Source: Capnocytophaga stomatis (lineage in GTDB: Bacteria > Bacteroidota > Bacteroidia > Flavobacteriales > Flavobacteriaceae). From it: a DNA stretch of 64,000 bases. The translations under genes were made by a program, and so were the position numbers. Below are positions 1 to 9,119 of the stretch, in pieces (within the stretch, counting starts at the first letter, position 1; each line of letters begins with the position of its first letter). The notes under the pieces were generated by a model. The model did no database searches. It saw nothing but the letters and a program-made list of their open reading frames with translations, and was not told the origin of the DNA. The DNA lies in assembly GCF_002302635.1 (NCBI RefSeq), contig NZ_CP022387.1, forward strand, positions 2,046,001-2,110,000. Reading direction: 5' to 3'.

Positions 1-652
1 CACGATTATCTTCTATCCATTGCACATAATTTACAATTGCTTTTTTGGAATCATAATCGCCAATGATGTTAATTTCAGTTTCCTTTTCCCAAAGAATAGC
101 TGAAGTTTGCCATTTATCATCTTCGTCAGTAGACTTAAACTCTCCTAAAATTATTTTATTTCCTACGTAAGAAATAACTTTTTCCTCCTTAGGTTTTTTC
201 TGAAAGATTTCAGGAATTGGTTCGTTTTTACTTGTGGCTAAAGCTCTTTGATACGATGCAATATCTTCTTTTACACATTTTGTAGGAGCTGTTATTCGTT
301 GTTTTTTAACATAATCTAACAGTTTATTTTTTTCAATGAGAAGTATCTCCATTGCTGAAGTTAAGAAGATTGTTTGCGGAAAGCCCAAGTAAGTTACTCC
401 TTTTTCTTTTTCGGGTTTACCAAATTTATCGTTGATGTAAAGGCAAACTAAAGTCTGATTTTCTAAAAAGAACTGATGAATTTCATCAATTGAAAGGTCG
501 GAAAACTTACATTGATTACTGATGATATTGTATAATTGTAATTCCATTTCATTGTAAATATCAATATGATATTCTTGGCTTAACTGCTTTATTAATGCTT
601 GATATTCCGAGGTTTCTACTATTTTCTTTAAATCTTGAATGCTGATACTCAT
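1..652 (-). CDS. Hypothetical protein, 3' end outside window
   Basis: An open frame runs leftward from an ATG at 652 to the window edge (217 codons seen, no stop). The protein begins MSISIQDLKKIVET and is acidic and soluble-looking, with no signal peptide or membrane segment. I recognise no domain. Its composition resembles the uncharacterised cytosolic proteins of flavobacterial immunity clusters, such as those at 43-47 kb of this window, but that is only an impression. A hairpin at 750-783 separates it from the HU-like gene upstream on the same strand. Codon use and AT richness match the host chromosome rather than the GC-richer element to its right. Confidence 0.6.
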   Translation of the reverse strand, partial: MSISIQDLKKIVETSEYQALIKQLSQEYHIDIYNEMELQLYNIISNQCKFSDLSIDEIHQFFLENQTLVCLYINDKFGKPEKEKGVTYLGFPQTIFLTSAMEILLIEKNKLLDYVKKQRITAPTKCVKEDIASYQRALATSKNEPIPEIFQKKPKEEKVISYVGNKIILGEFKSTDEDDKWQTSAILWEKETEINIIGDYDSKKAIVNYVQWIEDNR

Positions 653-749
653 AGCTTTTGATATTTACGATACGGATAATTTCTTTTTATTGTAATTAGA
701 AAATAATTATTTTCTATGGATATTTTTACAGATACTTAAATAACATCAA

Positions 750-783
750 AAGGCTTTCTATGTTTGTTTTTATAGAAAGCCTT
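750..783 (-). terminator. Hairpin terminator after HU-like gene
   Basis: A perfect 12-bp inverted repeat, AAGGCTTTCTAT and ATAGAAAGCCTT, encloses a 10-nt loop. It lies 30 bp past the stop of the HU-like gene on the minus strand. Only a short T stretch follows on that strand, so it is a weak intrinsic terminator. Confidence 0.55.
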
Positions 784-813
784 ATGGATTTTGAATACAT
801 CATAAGTAGCAAA

Positions 814-1194
814 TTACTTTTTCTTAAAGGTCGCTACTTTAATCATATCGGATAACATCTTGCCAGGGCGAAAGAGAATGTGAGCAGACTTCACTTTGGC
901 CCCCGTAACTTCTTCTTCTTTTTCCGATGGAGAGCCCGTAATTCCCATTTGAAGCGTAAAGTATTCTCCCACACGAACTATTTTCCCTTCGGACAAATCG
1001 TGCGTTACTTTTGTTAAAACTGTTTCAAGCACTGCCAAAATATCTGCTTTTGACACAGTTGAAACCGACGAAGCATACATCGCTAAATCATTGAGGTTTG
1101 TTTCACCATCTCCCACAGCTTGCGGATACTACTTAGCGGATTCTGTAGGTTTTTGCGGGTTTCTTTTCTGAACTGCTTTAATTTTAATTGCCAT
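814..1194 (-). pseudogene. HU-like DNA-binding protein, interrupted by amber codon 22
   Basis: Reading from the ATG at 1194 gives the usual N-terminus of Bacteroidetes HU-like (HU-HIG) nucleoid proteins, MAIKIKAVQKRNPQ. Codon 22 is TAG (1129-1131), and the frame then continues without further stops to TAA at 814. The downstream part keeps the family core: GETNLNDLA, VSTVSKADILAVLE, GKIVRVGEYFTLQMG and HILFRPGK. Total length with the stop counted is 126 codons, the normal family size. Relatives have a tyrosine pair at this place, so a TAT/TAC to TAG change is the likely lesion. A GTG at 1116 could start a product lacking the first helix. These proteins bind DNA as dimers in the nucleoid. Either a recent pseudogene, a read-through case or a sequencing error. 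Confidence 0.75.
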
Positions 1195-1429
1195 AAATAC
1201 CTTTCTTTTTTAATTAAACAAACTAAATTTTCATCACTTATCTCATTTGTAATCTATGAGATAGATAAGACAAATTTAGATAAATAAAATGATAAAAACT
1301 AATATTTTAACAAATATTTAATATTGTTGGTTTTGTTTAGGTTGATAAATTCTCTCTTGAAATAAAGTATTTCTTCTATACTAAATTGAAAAATGAAAAA
1401 TTACATTTCTGCAAATTCAAAAGAATGTT

Positions 1430-1520
1430 CACAAAAAACATCAGGAGCTTTTTATGAAAACATCAAGAGCTTTTACTGAAAAGATACTGAGCTTTTTGGT
1501 AAAACATCAGGAACTATCAG
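1430..1520. repeat. Degenerate 22-bp tandem repeat, four units
   Basis: Four imperfect units built around ACATCAGGAGCTTTT begin their shared core at 1439, 1461, 1483 and 1505, a strict 22-bp spacing. The array sits in non-coding DNA just outside the left end of the mobilizable element. No spacer structure is present, so it is not CRISPR. Confidence 0.7.
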
Positions 1521-1643
1521 AGGAAAGGGCATTAGAGAGAGAATGAGAGGTAAGTAAATGGAAATGAGGGTAATTTGCGCCATATCTCGGTGGTTTGCAT
1601 TGAGGGATAAAGTGCAGAAAGCGTGGATTTGTGCAGAAGTTCC

Positions 1644-1806
1644 GTTACCAAATCGTTAGTCCATTCTCCGAATGGTAACGAAGAGGCAGGAGAAGGTAAC
1701 CGACAGAAGAGTATTCGGTAACTCACCTTTCCGTCGTTACGGTACTTATGCTTTGTACCACAATGTTTTGCGTAGCTGAAAACGCTTCGGTAACGGGTAA
1801 CTTTGC
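1644..1806. other. Left-end GGTAAC/GTTACC cluster, candidate integrase sites
   Basis: GTTACC at 1644 and GGTAAC at 1674, 1695, 1717, 1789 and 1796 crowd into 160 bp upstream of the first recombinase. The arrangement AAATCGTTA followed by AATGGTAAC (1650-1679) recurs at the right end (15568-15603). Position 1797-1806 reads GTAACTTTGC, matching GTANNTTTGC, the core known for CTnDOT-family integrases. That string also resembles a TAnnTTTG promoter -7 box, so its role is ambiguous. Confidence 0.45.
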
Positions 1807-1823
1807 CCATAAAAAAGAAGCGT

Positions 1824-3053
1824 ATGCAAACAGACAAATTCAAGGTGTTGCTCTACCTCAAAAAGAGCGGATTGGACAAATCGGGGCAAGCTCCGATAAT
1901 GGGGCGTATAACCTATGGGCGAACCATCGCCCAATTCAGTTGTAAACTCTCGTGCGACCCGAAGTTGTGGAATGCTCGTGAGAGCAGGTTGAACGGCAAA
2001 AGCCGTGAAGCGGTGGCAACGAATGGCAAGTTGGAACGCTTGCTTCTCTCGGTGCAGTCGGCTTATCGACTCCTTTGCGAGCGAGGTGCAGTCTTTACGG
2101 CAACTGACATCAAGGAGCAGTTTCAAGGAAGTATGCAAAGCCAGACAACCTTCTTGGAGCGATACGACCGAATGGTCAAGGAGATGGAGCAAAAGGTGGG
2201 TATAGAAATAAAGGCGACGACTTTAAACAGTTACTACACTACTCGTAAGCATCTGCAAGCCTTTATCTGTGAGAAGTACCACACGACAGATATTTCTTTC
2301 GGACAGATAGAGGAAGATTTCTTGGAATGCTTGCAACATTATTCTGTTGGGAAGCTGGGGCATTCGCAAGGTCATTATCGTAAGATGGCTTTGGCGGTGA
2401 AGAAAGTCTGCCGCTTGGCGTATCGTGAGGGCTTGACAGAGCGACAACTATTCGCTTACGTAGAGATAGAACGAGGAGAGAACAAACAACCTCGTGCGTT
2501 GGACAGAGCTTCATTGGATAAGTTGCAAGCCTTGATTTTTGAACCGCATGAAATAGAGTTGGAGACTGCTCGCAATCTCTTTCTCTTTTCTTGCTTTACG
2601 GGGGTCGCCTATTGCGATATGGTCGCCCTTGGTCGGAAGCATCTCTTTACGGACGATGAGGGGGCGTTGTGGCTGAAGTTCCGCAGACAAAAGACCGATA
2701 CGCTTTGTCGTGTAAAGCTCTTGCCTGAAGCCGTACACTTGATAGAGCATTTTCAATCTGACGAACGAAACACGCTCTTTGCTCCCATTGCCTATTCGGC
2801 TTATCTTACCCAAATCAAAGCCTTACAACTTCGGGCTGGCATTTCTATTCCCCTTTCGGCACATGTCGGGAGGCACACCTTTGCCACGCTAATAACATTG
2901 GAGCGAGGTGTTCCCATCGAGACGGTCAGCCGAATGCTGGGGCATAGCAACATCCAAACGACCGAACGATACGCCCACGTCACCCCGAAAAAGCTCTTCG
3001 ATGAGTTCGAGCGATTTCTCTCTTTCACCGAAAACTTAACCTTAACTCTATAA
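1824..3053 (+). CDS. Tyrosine recombinase (integrase 1)
   Basis: A 409-aa site-specific recombinase with an N-terminal Arm-DNA-binding region, a SAM-like core-binding domain (residues about 100-200) and a C-terminal catalytic domain. Visible catalytic motifs are HVGRHTF, GHSNIQTTERY with the nucleophilic Tyr about 26 residues from the C-terminus, and an upstream FTGVAYCD segment where the classic Arg-I is replaced, as in many Bacteroidetes CTnDOT-like integrases. An alternative TTG at 1803 adds seven residues, but the ATG at 1824 gives a more usual start (MQTDKFKVLLYL). The gene ends 5 bp before integrase 2, so the two are likely co-transcribed and jointly catalyse integration and excision of the element. 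Confidence 0.9.
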   Translation: MQTDKFKVLLYLKKSGLDKSGQAPIMGRITYGRTIAQFSCKLSCDPKLWNARESRLNGKSREAVATNGKLERLLLSVQSAYRLLCERGAVFTATDIKEQFQGSMQSQTTFLERYDRMVKEMEQKVGIEIKATTLNSYYTTRKHLQAFICEKYHTTDISFGQIEEDFLECLQHYSVGKLGHSQGHYRKMALAVKKVCRLAYREGLTERQLFAYVEIERGENKQPRALDRASLDKLQALIFEPHEIELETARNLFLFSCFTGVAYCDMVALGRKHLFTDDEGALWLKFRRQKTDTLCRVKLLPEAVHLIEHFQSDERNTLFAPIAYSAYLTQIKALQLRAGISIPLSAHVGRHTFATLITLERGVPIETVSRMLGHSNIQTTERYAHVTPKKLFDEFERFLSFTENLTLTL

Positions 3054-3058
3054 GCCTT

Positions 3059-4222
3059 ATGCGTAGTACATTCAAAATTCTATTCTATATCAATAAGAAT
3101 AAAACGAAAGCAGACGGCACAACAGCCATCCTTTGTCGTATTACTATTGATGGTTCAAACGTGGTAATAACCACAGGCGAAAGCATTGTTCCCCACGGTT
3201 GGTGTGCGAAGCGAGGAGAAACAACGGACAAGAAAACCAATCAACGCCTGAAAAACTTTCGGGAAGAAATCGAACAAGGTTACAATACTTTGCTCTACAA
3301 ATATGGAGCAGTGAGTGCCGAGCTTCTGAAGAACTACTTACAAGGCATCGGACGGAATCCAACGACACTTCTTGCCCTTAGTACAGAGGAACTCAATGCC
3401 CAAAGAGAAAGCAAGAGTAAGGGAACGTATAGCAACAATCGAAGTTCCGATAAACAGCTCAATGCTTTTGTGCGAAATCGTGGCGAAGAGGATATTTCTC
3501 TAACGGCTCTAACGATAGAGTTCTTTGATGATTATCGCTTCCATTTGAAGAAGGAAGGCTATGCCCCTGCAACGATAAACAGGCATTTGTGCTGGTTGAG
3601 TCGGTTGATGTATCGAGCCGTTGGTCAAGGGACTATCCGCTTCAATCCATTTGAGGGGATGAAGTATGAAGCCGTGGAGAATAAACCTCGTTTCCTAGGC
3701 AAAGGAGATATAGTTAAGCTCTTGGCATTCCCATTGCAAGACGAAGGAGCGGAACTAAGCCGAAGAATGTTTCTTTTCTCCGTCTTTACGGGTTTGGCAT
3801 TTGCCGACTTACAGAGTTTGAGAGCTTCGCAAATCGAAACGAACAGCGATGGGAAACGATATATCCGCAAGGCACGCCAAAAGACAGAAGTCGAGAGCCT
3901 GACACCATTGCATCCGATAGCGGAGCAGATACTTTCTCTCTACACAAAGGAGAAAAGCAAAGGAGACTACAAGATATTCCCCGATACTGTGAGCAAAGGT
4001 AAGTTGTCTTCTCACCTTAAAACCGTTGGCTTGGCGTGTGGCATTCGTACTCCGCTGACTTGGCATATGGCAAGACATAGCTTCGGTACGCTGACTTTGG
4101 AGGCAGGTATCCCGATAGAAAGCATTGCCAAGATGATGGGACATTCGTCCATTGCCAGCACGCAAATCTATGCTCAAATCACTGACCAAAAGATTGCAAG
4201 AGATATGGAGAGGTTGATGTAA
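3059..4222 (+). CDS. Tyrosine recombinase (integrase 2)
   Basis: A 387-aa recombinase, distinct in sequence from its neighbour at 1824 but of the same overall design. The N-terminus MRSTFKILFYINKNK is typical of Bacteroidetes Arm-binding domains. Catalytic residues are seen in HMARHSFGT (His about 336, Arg about 339), GHSSIASTQIY (His about 362, Tyr about 371), while the Arg-I position reads FTGLAFAD. Tandem integrases of this sort are common in mobilizable Bacteroidetes elements. The shared hairpin at 4245-4272 would end the transcript and also that of the convergent cargo operon. Confidence 0.9.
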   Translation: MRSTFKILFYINKNKTKADGTTAILCRITIDGSNVVITTGESIVPHGWCAKRGETTDKKTNQRLKNFREEIEQGYNTLLYKYGAVSAELLKNYLQGIGRNPTTLLALSTEELNAQRESKSKGTYSNNRSSDKQLNAFVRNRGEEDISLTALTIEFFDDYRFHLKKEGYAPATINRHLCWLSRLMYRAVGQGTIRFNPFEGMKYEAVENKPRFLGKGDIVKLLAFPLQDEGAELSRRMFLFSVFTGLAFADLQSLRASQIETNSDGKRYIRKARQKTEVESLTPLHPIAEQILSLYTKEKSKGDYKIFPDTVSKGKLSSHLKTVGLACGIRTPLTWHMARHSFGTLTLEAGIPIESIAKMMGHSSIASTQIYAQITDQKIARDMERLM

Positions 4223-4244
4223 CGATAGGTGTAGTATACAATAG

Positions 4245-4272
4245 AAAAAGAGCCTGAGCTCTAGGCTCTTTT
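4245..4272. terminator. Bidirectional intrinsic terminator
   Basis: A 9-bp stem, AAAAGAGCC with GGCTCTTTT on the minus strand, has a 9-nt loop TAGAGCTCA and a T-run on both strands. It serves integrase 2 from the left and the reverse-transcriptase operon with its ncRNA from the right. The loop palindrome GAGCTC is repeated in the hairpin upstream on the minus strand. Confidence 0.8.
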
Positions 4273-4358
4273 GATGAGACTTCATAAGTCACGACATAGG
4301 GTTATGTGTGTGAAAAATATTTGAGCTCTATACCCTATGCTTGTTTGGGGCATACATC
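4245..4358 (-). ncRNA. Candidate DRT3-associated structured RNA
   Basis: The 114 nt between the stop of the second reverse transcriptase and the terminator fold well on the minus strand. Stem 1 pairs CATAGGGT (4339-4332) with ACCCTATG (4302-4295) around a 29-nt loop that exposes CACACACA (4312-4305). Stem 2 is GACTT/AAGTC (4290-4278). Stem 3 is the terminator. The stem 1 and stem 3 loops both contain GAGCTC, a perfect palindrome, so the two loops could form a 6-bp kissing interaction. DRT3 systems are known to need an ncRNA, and as I recall an AC-repeat serves as template for one of the enzymes. The RNA call and its boundaries are inference. Confidence 0.6.
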
Positions 4359-4360
4359 TA

Positions 4361-6622
4361 TCAAGAATAAACTTCTTGACTGATTTTTGCGTTTAGTTCC
4401 TTCGTAATATCAATGCTTGTCCATTTTGTAAACATGTACTTCTGCTCTTTCATATAATTAACAATCTGCTGTCCTTCTGCTCTTGAAACACCTACAGCTT
4501 GAAGAAATTTTATTCTCTTACTCGGATAAATATAAGGACAAGCAGCCATATCTAGTGCAAATATAATATATTCAGCAGATATATATCTTCTATTAGCAGG
4601 TATTTCATTTATCTTTTTCAGAGCGTGGTCAACAATAAGATTCTTTAGATCTATAAACTGTTTCACATTACCGAAGTAATATACCAGAATTGTAACTGCT
4701 AACATATTCAACTTCGGGAATGTTTTTATCGTTCTATCGTTGTTATACCTTATTCTAAGATATCGTTCTATTTCAAGTAGGGACAAATGGTATTTGCTAT
4801 TCATACTGCGTAGTATGATTAAGAAATATAATGTTTCTAGCTGGACATTGTCATCCATGGGGGCTGTTTGTAGTACTACGCTTATTTCATCTCGCATCTT
4901 CTTGAACACTATCTCACGAGTGTATTCGGTAAAACGATGAACTATTGATTTATTCTTGCCTACCCTCAAACTATAATTATTGTCCAAATAAATCAAAATA
5001 ATATTTAGAATTTGCATTACCTTGAGAGTCGTGTTAATACGTTTGCTGTTCGCATAGAGGAAGAAAACTGCATCAAGAATATTAAAAAGGTATTTCGACA
5101 AAACCTTTTCAAGTTGTCTTCTTTTCTTTTCTACTTGTGGATATAAATCCCTTAAATTCAAATCAACTGCCGATAAGCACAGGACTTTATAGTATCCATC
5201 AAGCTTTTTCAGGTTTCTCTCTAGTCGAATGGCTAAGCGAGCCATTGTGTAGTTGAGGACATCTTTAGCTTCTACATTATTGGCAGATACAATAGCCTTA
5301 AATCGTTTATTGAAATCAGTTGCATTTAAGCGAAAATAAATATCAGTAGTTAAACAACTGAGCGTTTTTTCACGATCAATCTTTAGAAGTTGCTCCTCTG
5401 CTTCCATTGATGTGTCCTGTTCTGTTTCTTCTATTTCTTCTTCAATAGATTGCTCAGATTCAGGTTCGTTGGTATATAGTTTGATAGTATCATTGAGTAA
5501 ACTGTCTATCGCAATTTTTGTTTTTGTTATATCTGTAACAAAAGGACGTTCAAGAGTCTTACTCTTTTCTTGACTAAGACTCAACTTAAACTCTTTTAGA
5601 TACATTTGAAATAGCTGTTCGGCATCAACCTTAACAGCTTCGCTATTGTAGAAAAAGAAATAATCATCCACATAGCGATAACATTCATAATCCACTTTGT
5701 TTCGGTAACCTTTTTCATATAATTGCTGCTCTACCATTTGATCAACATGTTGCATAATAACTTCTGCAAATATGCGTGAACACTCTGGTCCAATGACTAT
5801 GCCATTTGTTTCGTTATAGTTCATCTCTTGCATCATCTTATCCCATAATGCACCAACGGATCCATCACACTTACCTTCAAATGTGTCTTTATATATGTCC
5901 ACACCACCACTAATTGCCCAAGCTATTGAATGCGTATATATACTGTCGAAGCAGTTCTGTACATCCATTTTTAGCAGATGAGAAAACTTCTTTTCAGCAC
6001 GCTGATATCTATAATCTTCATAAAATTTATAGATATTAGTGTATTGTTTATAGCTAAAGAATGTTTTTAGATTCTCATATTCGTTGAAGTACATTTCCAT
6101 TTCATCTGTTTTCTTTCCCATAAGCACGTGATGGAGCCGATCTTTATAATAAAAATAACAAGCTACTTTATTGGGGTATCTTATGGAAAAATTACTTTTA
6201 GAACAGAGATATATGATGGTATCCTTATATCTGTTGTATAAATCAACCACTTTAATTTGATTGGCAGGATGTATCAATGAAAGATATCTATGTTTCAGAG
6301 GTTTGTGCTGTATGCTATATACGAATGGAATACGTTTGAGGTCATGTGTTCTGAGCTCCAAAGAGTTCCTACCTTCGAATTCAGAAATCTTTCGGCAAAA
6401 GATTATAGCCAACACACCCAATATACCTTTGTCGTCTGTTCTATTCCAATGTAATGTATCTTGCCCTTCTCTACCTATTTCTATCCAGATACCATTACGC
6501 ACTAGAAATCGATAAAAGTAACGATTACTAAAAATCAATGGAAGTTCGTATGGTAGTACATCCGAGAATACTACTCGTTCTTTCTTGTAGCGAAGTCTGA
6601 TTTCCTTTCTTCTCATAACCAT
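4361..6622 (-). CDS. drt3b: Reverse transcriptase, Drt3b-like (UG8 type)
   Basis: A 753-aa protein with an RT palm: the first catalytic Asp lies in LLKMDVQNCFDSIY (about residues 217-230) and the YVDD box at about 317-320. A large C-terminal region of over 400 residues is mostly helical with an acidic stretch (EEEIEETEQD, about 395-405). The start overlaps the stop of the upstream RT gene by 10 bp; a second ATG at 6616 would give a 4-bp ATGA overlap and is equally plausible. Two adjacent RTs of these sizes, smaller first, match the two-gene DRT3 anti-phage system (UG3 plus UG8). The assignment rests on architecture and motif recognition, not on alignment. Confidence 0.75.
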   Translation of the reverse strand: MVMRRKEIRLRYKKERVVFSDVLPYELPLIFSNRYFYRFLVRNGIWIEIGREGQDTLHWNRTDDKGILGVLAIIFCRKISEFEGRNSLELRTHDLKRIPFVYSIQHKPLKHRYLSLIHPANQIKVVDLYNRYKDTIIYLCSKSNFSIRYPNKVACYFYYKDRLHHVLMGKKTDEMEMYFNEYENLKTFFSYKQYTNIYKFYEDYRYQRAEKKFSHLLKMDVQNCFDSIYTHSIAWAISGGVDIYKDTFEGKCDGSVGALWDKMMQEMNYNETNGIVIGPECSRIFAEVIMQHVDQMVEQQLYEKGYRNKVDYECYRYVDDYFFFYNSEAVKVDAEQLFQMYLKEFKLSLSQEKSKTLERPFVTDITKTKIAIDSLLNDTIKLYTNEPESEQSIEEEIEETEQDTSMEAEEQLLKIDREKTLSCLTTDIYFRLNATDFNKRFKAIVSANNVEAKDVLNYTMARLAIRLERNLKKLDGYYKVLCLSAVDLNLRDLYPQVEKKRRQLEKVLSKYLFNILDAVFFLYANSKRINTTLKVMQILNIILIYLDNNYSLRVGKNKSIVHRFTEYTREIVFKKMRDEISVVLQTAPMDDNVQLETLYFLIILRSMNSKYHLSLLEIERYLRIRYNNDRTIKTFPKLNMLAVTILVYYFGNVKQFIDLKNLIVDHALKKINEIPANRRYISAEYIIFALDMAACPYIYPSKRIKFLQAVGVSRAEGQQIVNYMKEQKYMFTKWTSIDITKELNAKISQEVYS

Positions 6623-8022
6623 TTCTTTATTTCCTGAATACGCTGAATACTGAAGGAAAACATTTTACGTTCTCTCCATCTATGATTGAAATCTATGCTT
6701 GATATACGCTTAACGAGCTTAGCCTTTACTTTTGCGTAATCTTTTAATCCCGCATAAGGTTCTATGGGGTGCTCTTTTAGGTATGTTGTAAGTTCATCAA
6801 GATCTTCCTTGCGATCCAGCAAATCATTACTATAGAACAAGCCAACCTTTACGCTATTCTTCGATTTGAATAGTTTGAAATTACCAGTAAGAATATTCAA
6901 TGAGTCAAATAGATCACAATATGCTTGCTTAATATTGTACTTGCAGAGAGTTTCAAAATGGTCTATTGCATGATCAATTTTTTTACGGTACTGCTCCTTC
7001 TTTTTATCTGAAAGCCCATACGTAACTGACAGTTTTTTTGCAGTTCGACTCATGTGCAAACAGTATCCTAGATAGTTCATAGGGTTTTCGACATAATTGT
7101 CTTTGGTAAAATCCATAATGCGACACTTGCCGGATCTATCTCCAGATGGTTTCAAAGATAAACCATAAGTTTGGAAAAAAGCTGTCATATCGGCATAATA
7201 CTGGTCTATAGAAGATTCAATAGGCAATGAGGAAAGAATGATAAAAATATCATCAACATACCTTGCATAGAACATCACCTCCTTTCGAGAAGATATTTTA
7301 GCGTCAATATCCCTCATATATAACTCACTTAAGTATGAACTGATCCCTATACCACGAGGTACTCCTCGTGATGGAGAAGCGAATTCATGACCTTTGATTT
7401 TCTCATATTCTCCCAATATACCTTTAATAAACGCTTTAGATTTATTAGATAGTAAGGTGTTGTCAAATATCATCGGCATTAGTTTGTCATGAGGTATAGA
7501 CTCATAGAAACTTGAGATATCTGTTCGAATAACATAAACTGGAATATCAGAATTCAAAAAAGTCTTGATGTTTGCCAATATGCTATGTCGGTTAGCCTGC
7601 TTTACCTTGAAGGTTTGTCGAATATTATATTGAAGTTGCTTAATGGCAAATAGATATGCGTGAGATGTCACATCTAACGTATAAACTTCTTTGTTGTCAT
7701 CGGCAACAAATTTATTCAAAGAAAACTTAAAGCCATGAGCATTTACTTGTTTGTCGATAGTTTCCAAATAAATGCGTAATACATCCTTTTTTTGCTCTAT
7801 AAGGTTCTTTAATTCGACTTTTTTTATTTCAAGTTCTAATGCTTCCTCCTGTGTTCTGTCTTTTTTCTGCCTAAGAACTGACACCGCTTTCTTTAGCTCC
7901 TCAGATCTTGCTAAAACATCACGATACTCTTCAGGCATAGTCTGTATGTCTATATTGCCTTTACGACTCTCAAGGCAATAAATGGTTTCAAAATTATGTG
8001 CAGAAAAAGATTGATCAAGCAT
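6613..8022 (-). CDS. drt3a: Reverse transcriptase, Drt3a-like (UG3 type)
   Basis: A 469-aa reverse transcriptase beginning MLDQSFSAHNFETIY. Residues about 30-95 are charged and helical, probably coiled coil. RT motifs follow: the catalytic Asp in VIRTDISSFYESIP (about 164-177), GVPRGIGISSYLSELYM (about 220-236) and the YVDD box at 255-258 within FYARYVDDIFII. The C-terminal third is a helical thumb-like region. It precedes the Drt3b-like gene with a 10-bp overlap, implying translational coupling and a fixed subunit ratio. In DRT3 the two RTs act with an ncRNA to block phage infection, and a candidate RNA lies at the end of this operon. Confidence 0.78.
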   Translation of the reverse strand: MLDQSFSAHNFETIYCLESRKGNIDIQTMPEEYRDVLARSEELKKAVSVLRQKKDRTQEEALELEIKKVELKNLIEQKKDVLRIYLETIDKQVNAHGFKFSLNKFVADDNKEVYTLDVTSHAYLFAIKQLQYNIRQTFKVKQANRHSILANIKTFLNSDIPVYVIRTDISSFYESIPHDKLMPMIFDNTLLSNKSKAFIKGILGEYEKIKGHEFASPSRGVPRGIGISSYLSELYMRDIDAKISSRKEVMFYARYVDDIFIILSSLPIESSIDQYYADMTAFFQTYGLSLKPSGDRSGKCRIMDFTKDNYVENPMNYLGYCLHMSRTAKKLSVTYGLSDKKKEQYRKKIDHAIDHFETLCKYNIKQAYCDLFDSLNILTGNFKLFKSKNSVKVGLFYSNDLLDRKEDLDELTTYLKEHPIEPYAGLKDYAKVKAKLVKRISSIDFNHRWRERKMFSFSIQRIQEIKKWL

Positions 8023-8050
8023 GTTGTTATTCTATAGCAAAGTTGAATTT

Positions 8051-8671
8051 CTATTTTAATAATTTTGTTGCAAGTTTGTAGGTAAACATAATTCGAGGAT
8101 TAGATAAGTCCCATTGCTCCACTTCTTGCCGTATCAAGTCTGAATGTTTCTTGCTTATATCCCTTAAAGCGTTTCCAACAGATTTACGAAGATATTCGCT
8201 TTCGTGTCCTTTGTGCTTAGCGATTAGAGCAATAGCAACTAATGGGTTTTCTTTGAAGAACGGGCGACTTGTCCAAATTCTCAACCCCTCCGTTACAGCA
8301 CGGATAACATTCGGTTTGTTATCATTCAACCATTCTTCAATGAGAGGTAAAGATGCTTCATACCCCCTGTGTTTGCAAACTTCATCAAAAGCCTTTGCAA
8401 GCATTTCCTGCACTCTCCAATTCTCATCGGTGCTTATTCGCTTTTTCAGAAGACAAAGTGCGTTATTATCTTCTGTTGCCAATCTGCCCAAGATTGTTGT
8501 TGCCAACATTCGTGCTTGATAGGCTTCGTGTTCAAACAAAGTGAGTGCAAGTTCAAAACATTGTTCTTTCGGGTGTGTGGAAACAACCTCGCCAGCTCCA
8601 TCAATAATATGCTGAAACCCATGTTCAATTTGCTGTATCTTATTCAAGATATTGTCTATTCCCATTGTCAT
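8051..8671 (-). CDS. AlkD-like HEAT-repeat protein (DNA alkylation repair family)
   Basis: A 206-aa all-helical protein with HEAT-like repeats: [42 protein letters not shown] and [16 protein letters not shown]. These resemble the AlkC/AlkD DNA alkylation repair superfamily, which excises alkylated bases or simply grips DNA. The VTEGLRIW and SVGNALRDI segments fit this group best. I did not locate a certain catalytic residue, so a non-enzymatic HEAT protein is possible. Its start overlaps the end of the GNAT gene by 4 bp and it ends 28 bp before the Drt3a-like gene. Confidence 0.7.
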   Translation of the reverse strand: MTMGIDNILNKIQQIEHGFQHIIDGAGEVVSTHPKEQCFELALTLFEHEAYQARMLATTILGRLATEDNNALCLLKKRISTDENWRVQEMLAKAFDEVCKHRGYEASLPLIEEWLNDNKPNVIRAVTEGLRIWTSRPFFKENPLVAIALIAKHKGHESEYLRKSVGNALRDISKKHSDLIRQEVEQWDLSNPRIMFTYKLATKLLK

Positions 8672-9111
8672 AAATCCTTTCTAAGGTAAATCATATCTAC
8701 GAGTTGTATATCTCGTTCGAAAATTGGATGGTCGTAATTGTCAGTGAAGAAATTCTCTATCCGATGAGACTTTTCAAAACCACAGCCTTCATAAAACGAT
8801 AGGATTGCAGGAACTTCACCAGTACCGACAAGCATTGCCCTATAGTCTTTTTTGTAGAAATCGGAAATATAATCTATCAATCTTCTACCGTAACCTTTAC
8901 CCTGATATTGCTCGTATGTCGCTATGTTCTTCAATTCACAGGTATCACTGCTTACAGGCACTACAACGCAAATGCTTTTCAAGTCATCGTCGTATAAGGC
9001 AAACAAGTCTCCACACGACAAATACTTGTCAATCATATTTTCCTGTTCGTCCGCTAACAGCAATAAATCAAGAAATTGTTTCTTGTTTTTGGTAACTCGT
9101 TCTATTTTCAT
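8668..9111 (-). CDS. GNAT family N-acetyltransferase
   Basis: A 147-aa protein with the acetyl-CoA-binding motif [21 protein letters not shown] (QGKGYG at about residues 70-75), and a following [13 protein letters not shown] segment typical of motif B. The substrate is unknown. It is embedded in the leftward cargo operon: 8 bp after the MarR gene and overlapping the AlkD-like gene by 4 bp. The spacing says it is co-translated with its neighbours, but not that it belongs to the phage-defence function. Confidence 0.85.
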   Translation of the reverse strand: MKIERVTKNKKQFLDLLLLADEQENMIDKYLSCGDLFALYDDDLKSICVVVPVSSDTCELKNIATYEQYQGKGYGRRLIDYISDFYKKDYRAMLVGTGEVPAILSFYEGCGFEKSHRIENFFTDNYDHPIFERDIQLVDMIYLRKDL

Positions 9112-9119
9112 GATGTCTG

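Noticed and set aside
1532-2192. Minus-strand frames over the first integrase start
   Set aside because: They overlap a well-supported recombinase on the other strand and show no domain.
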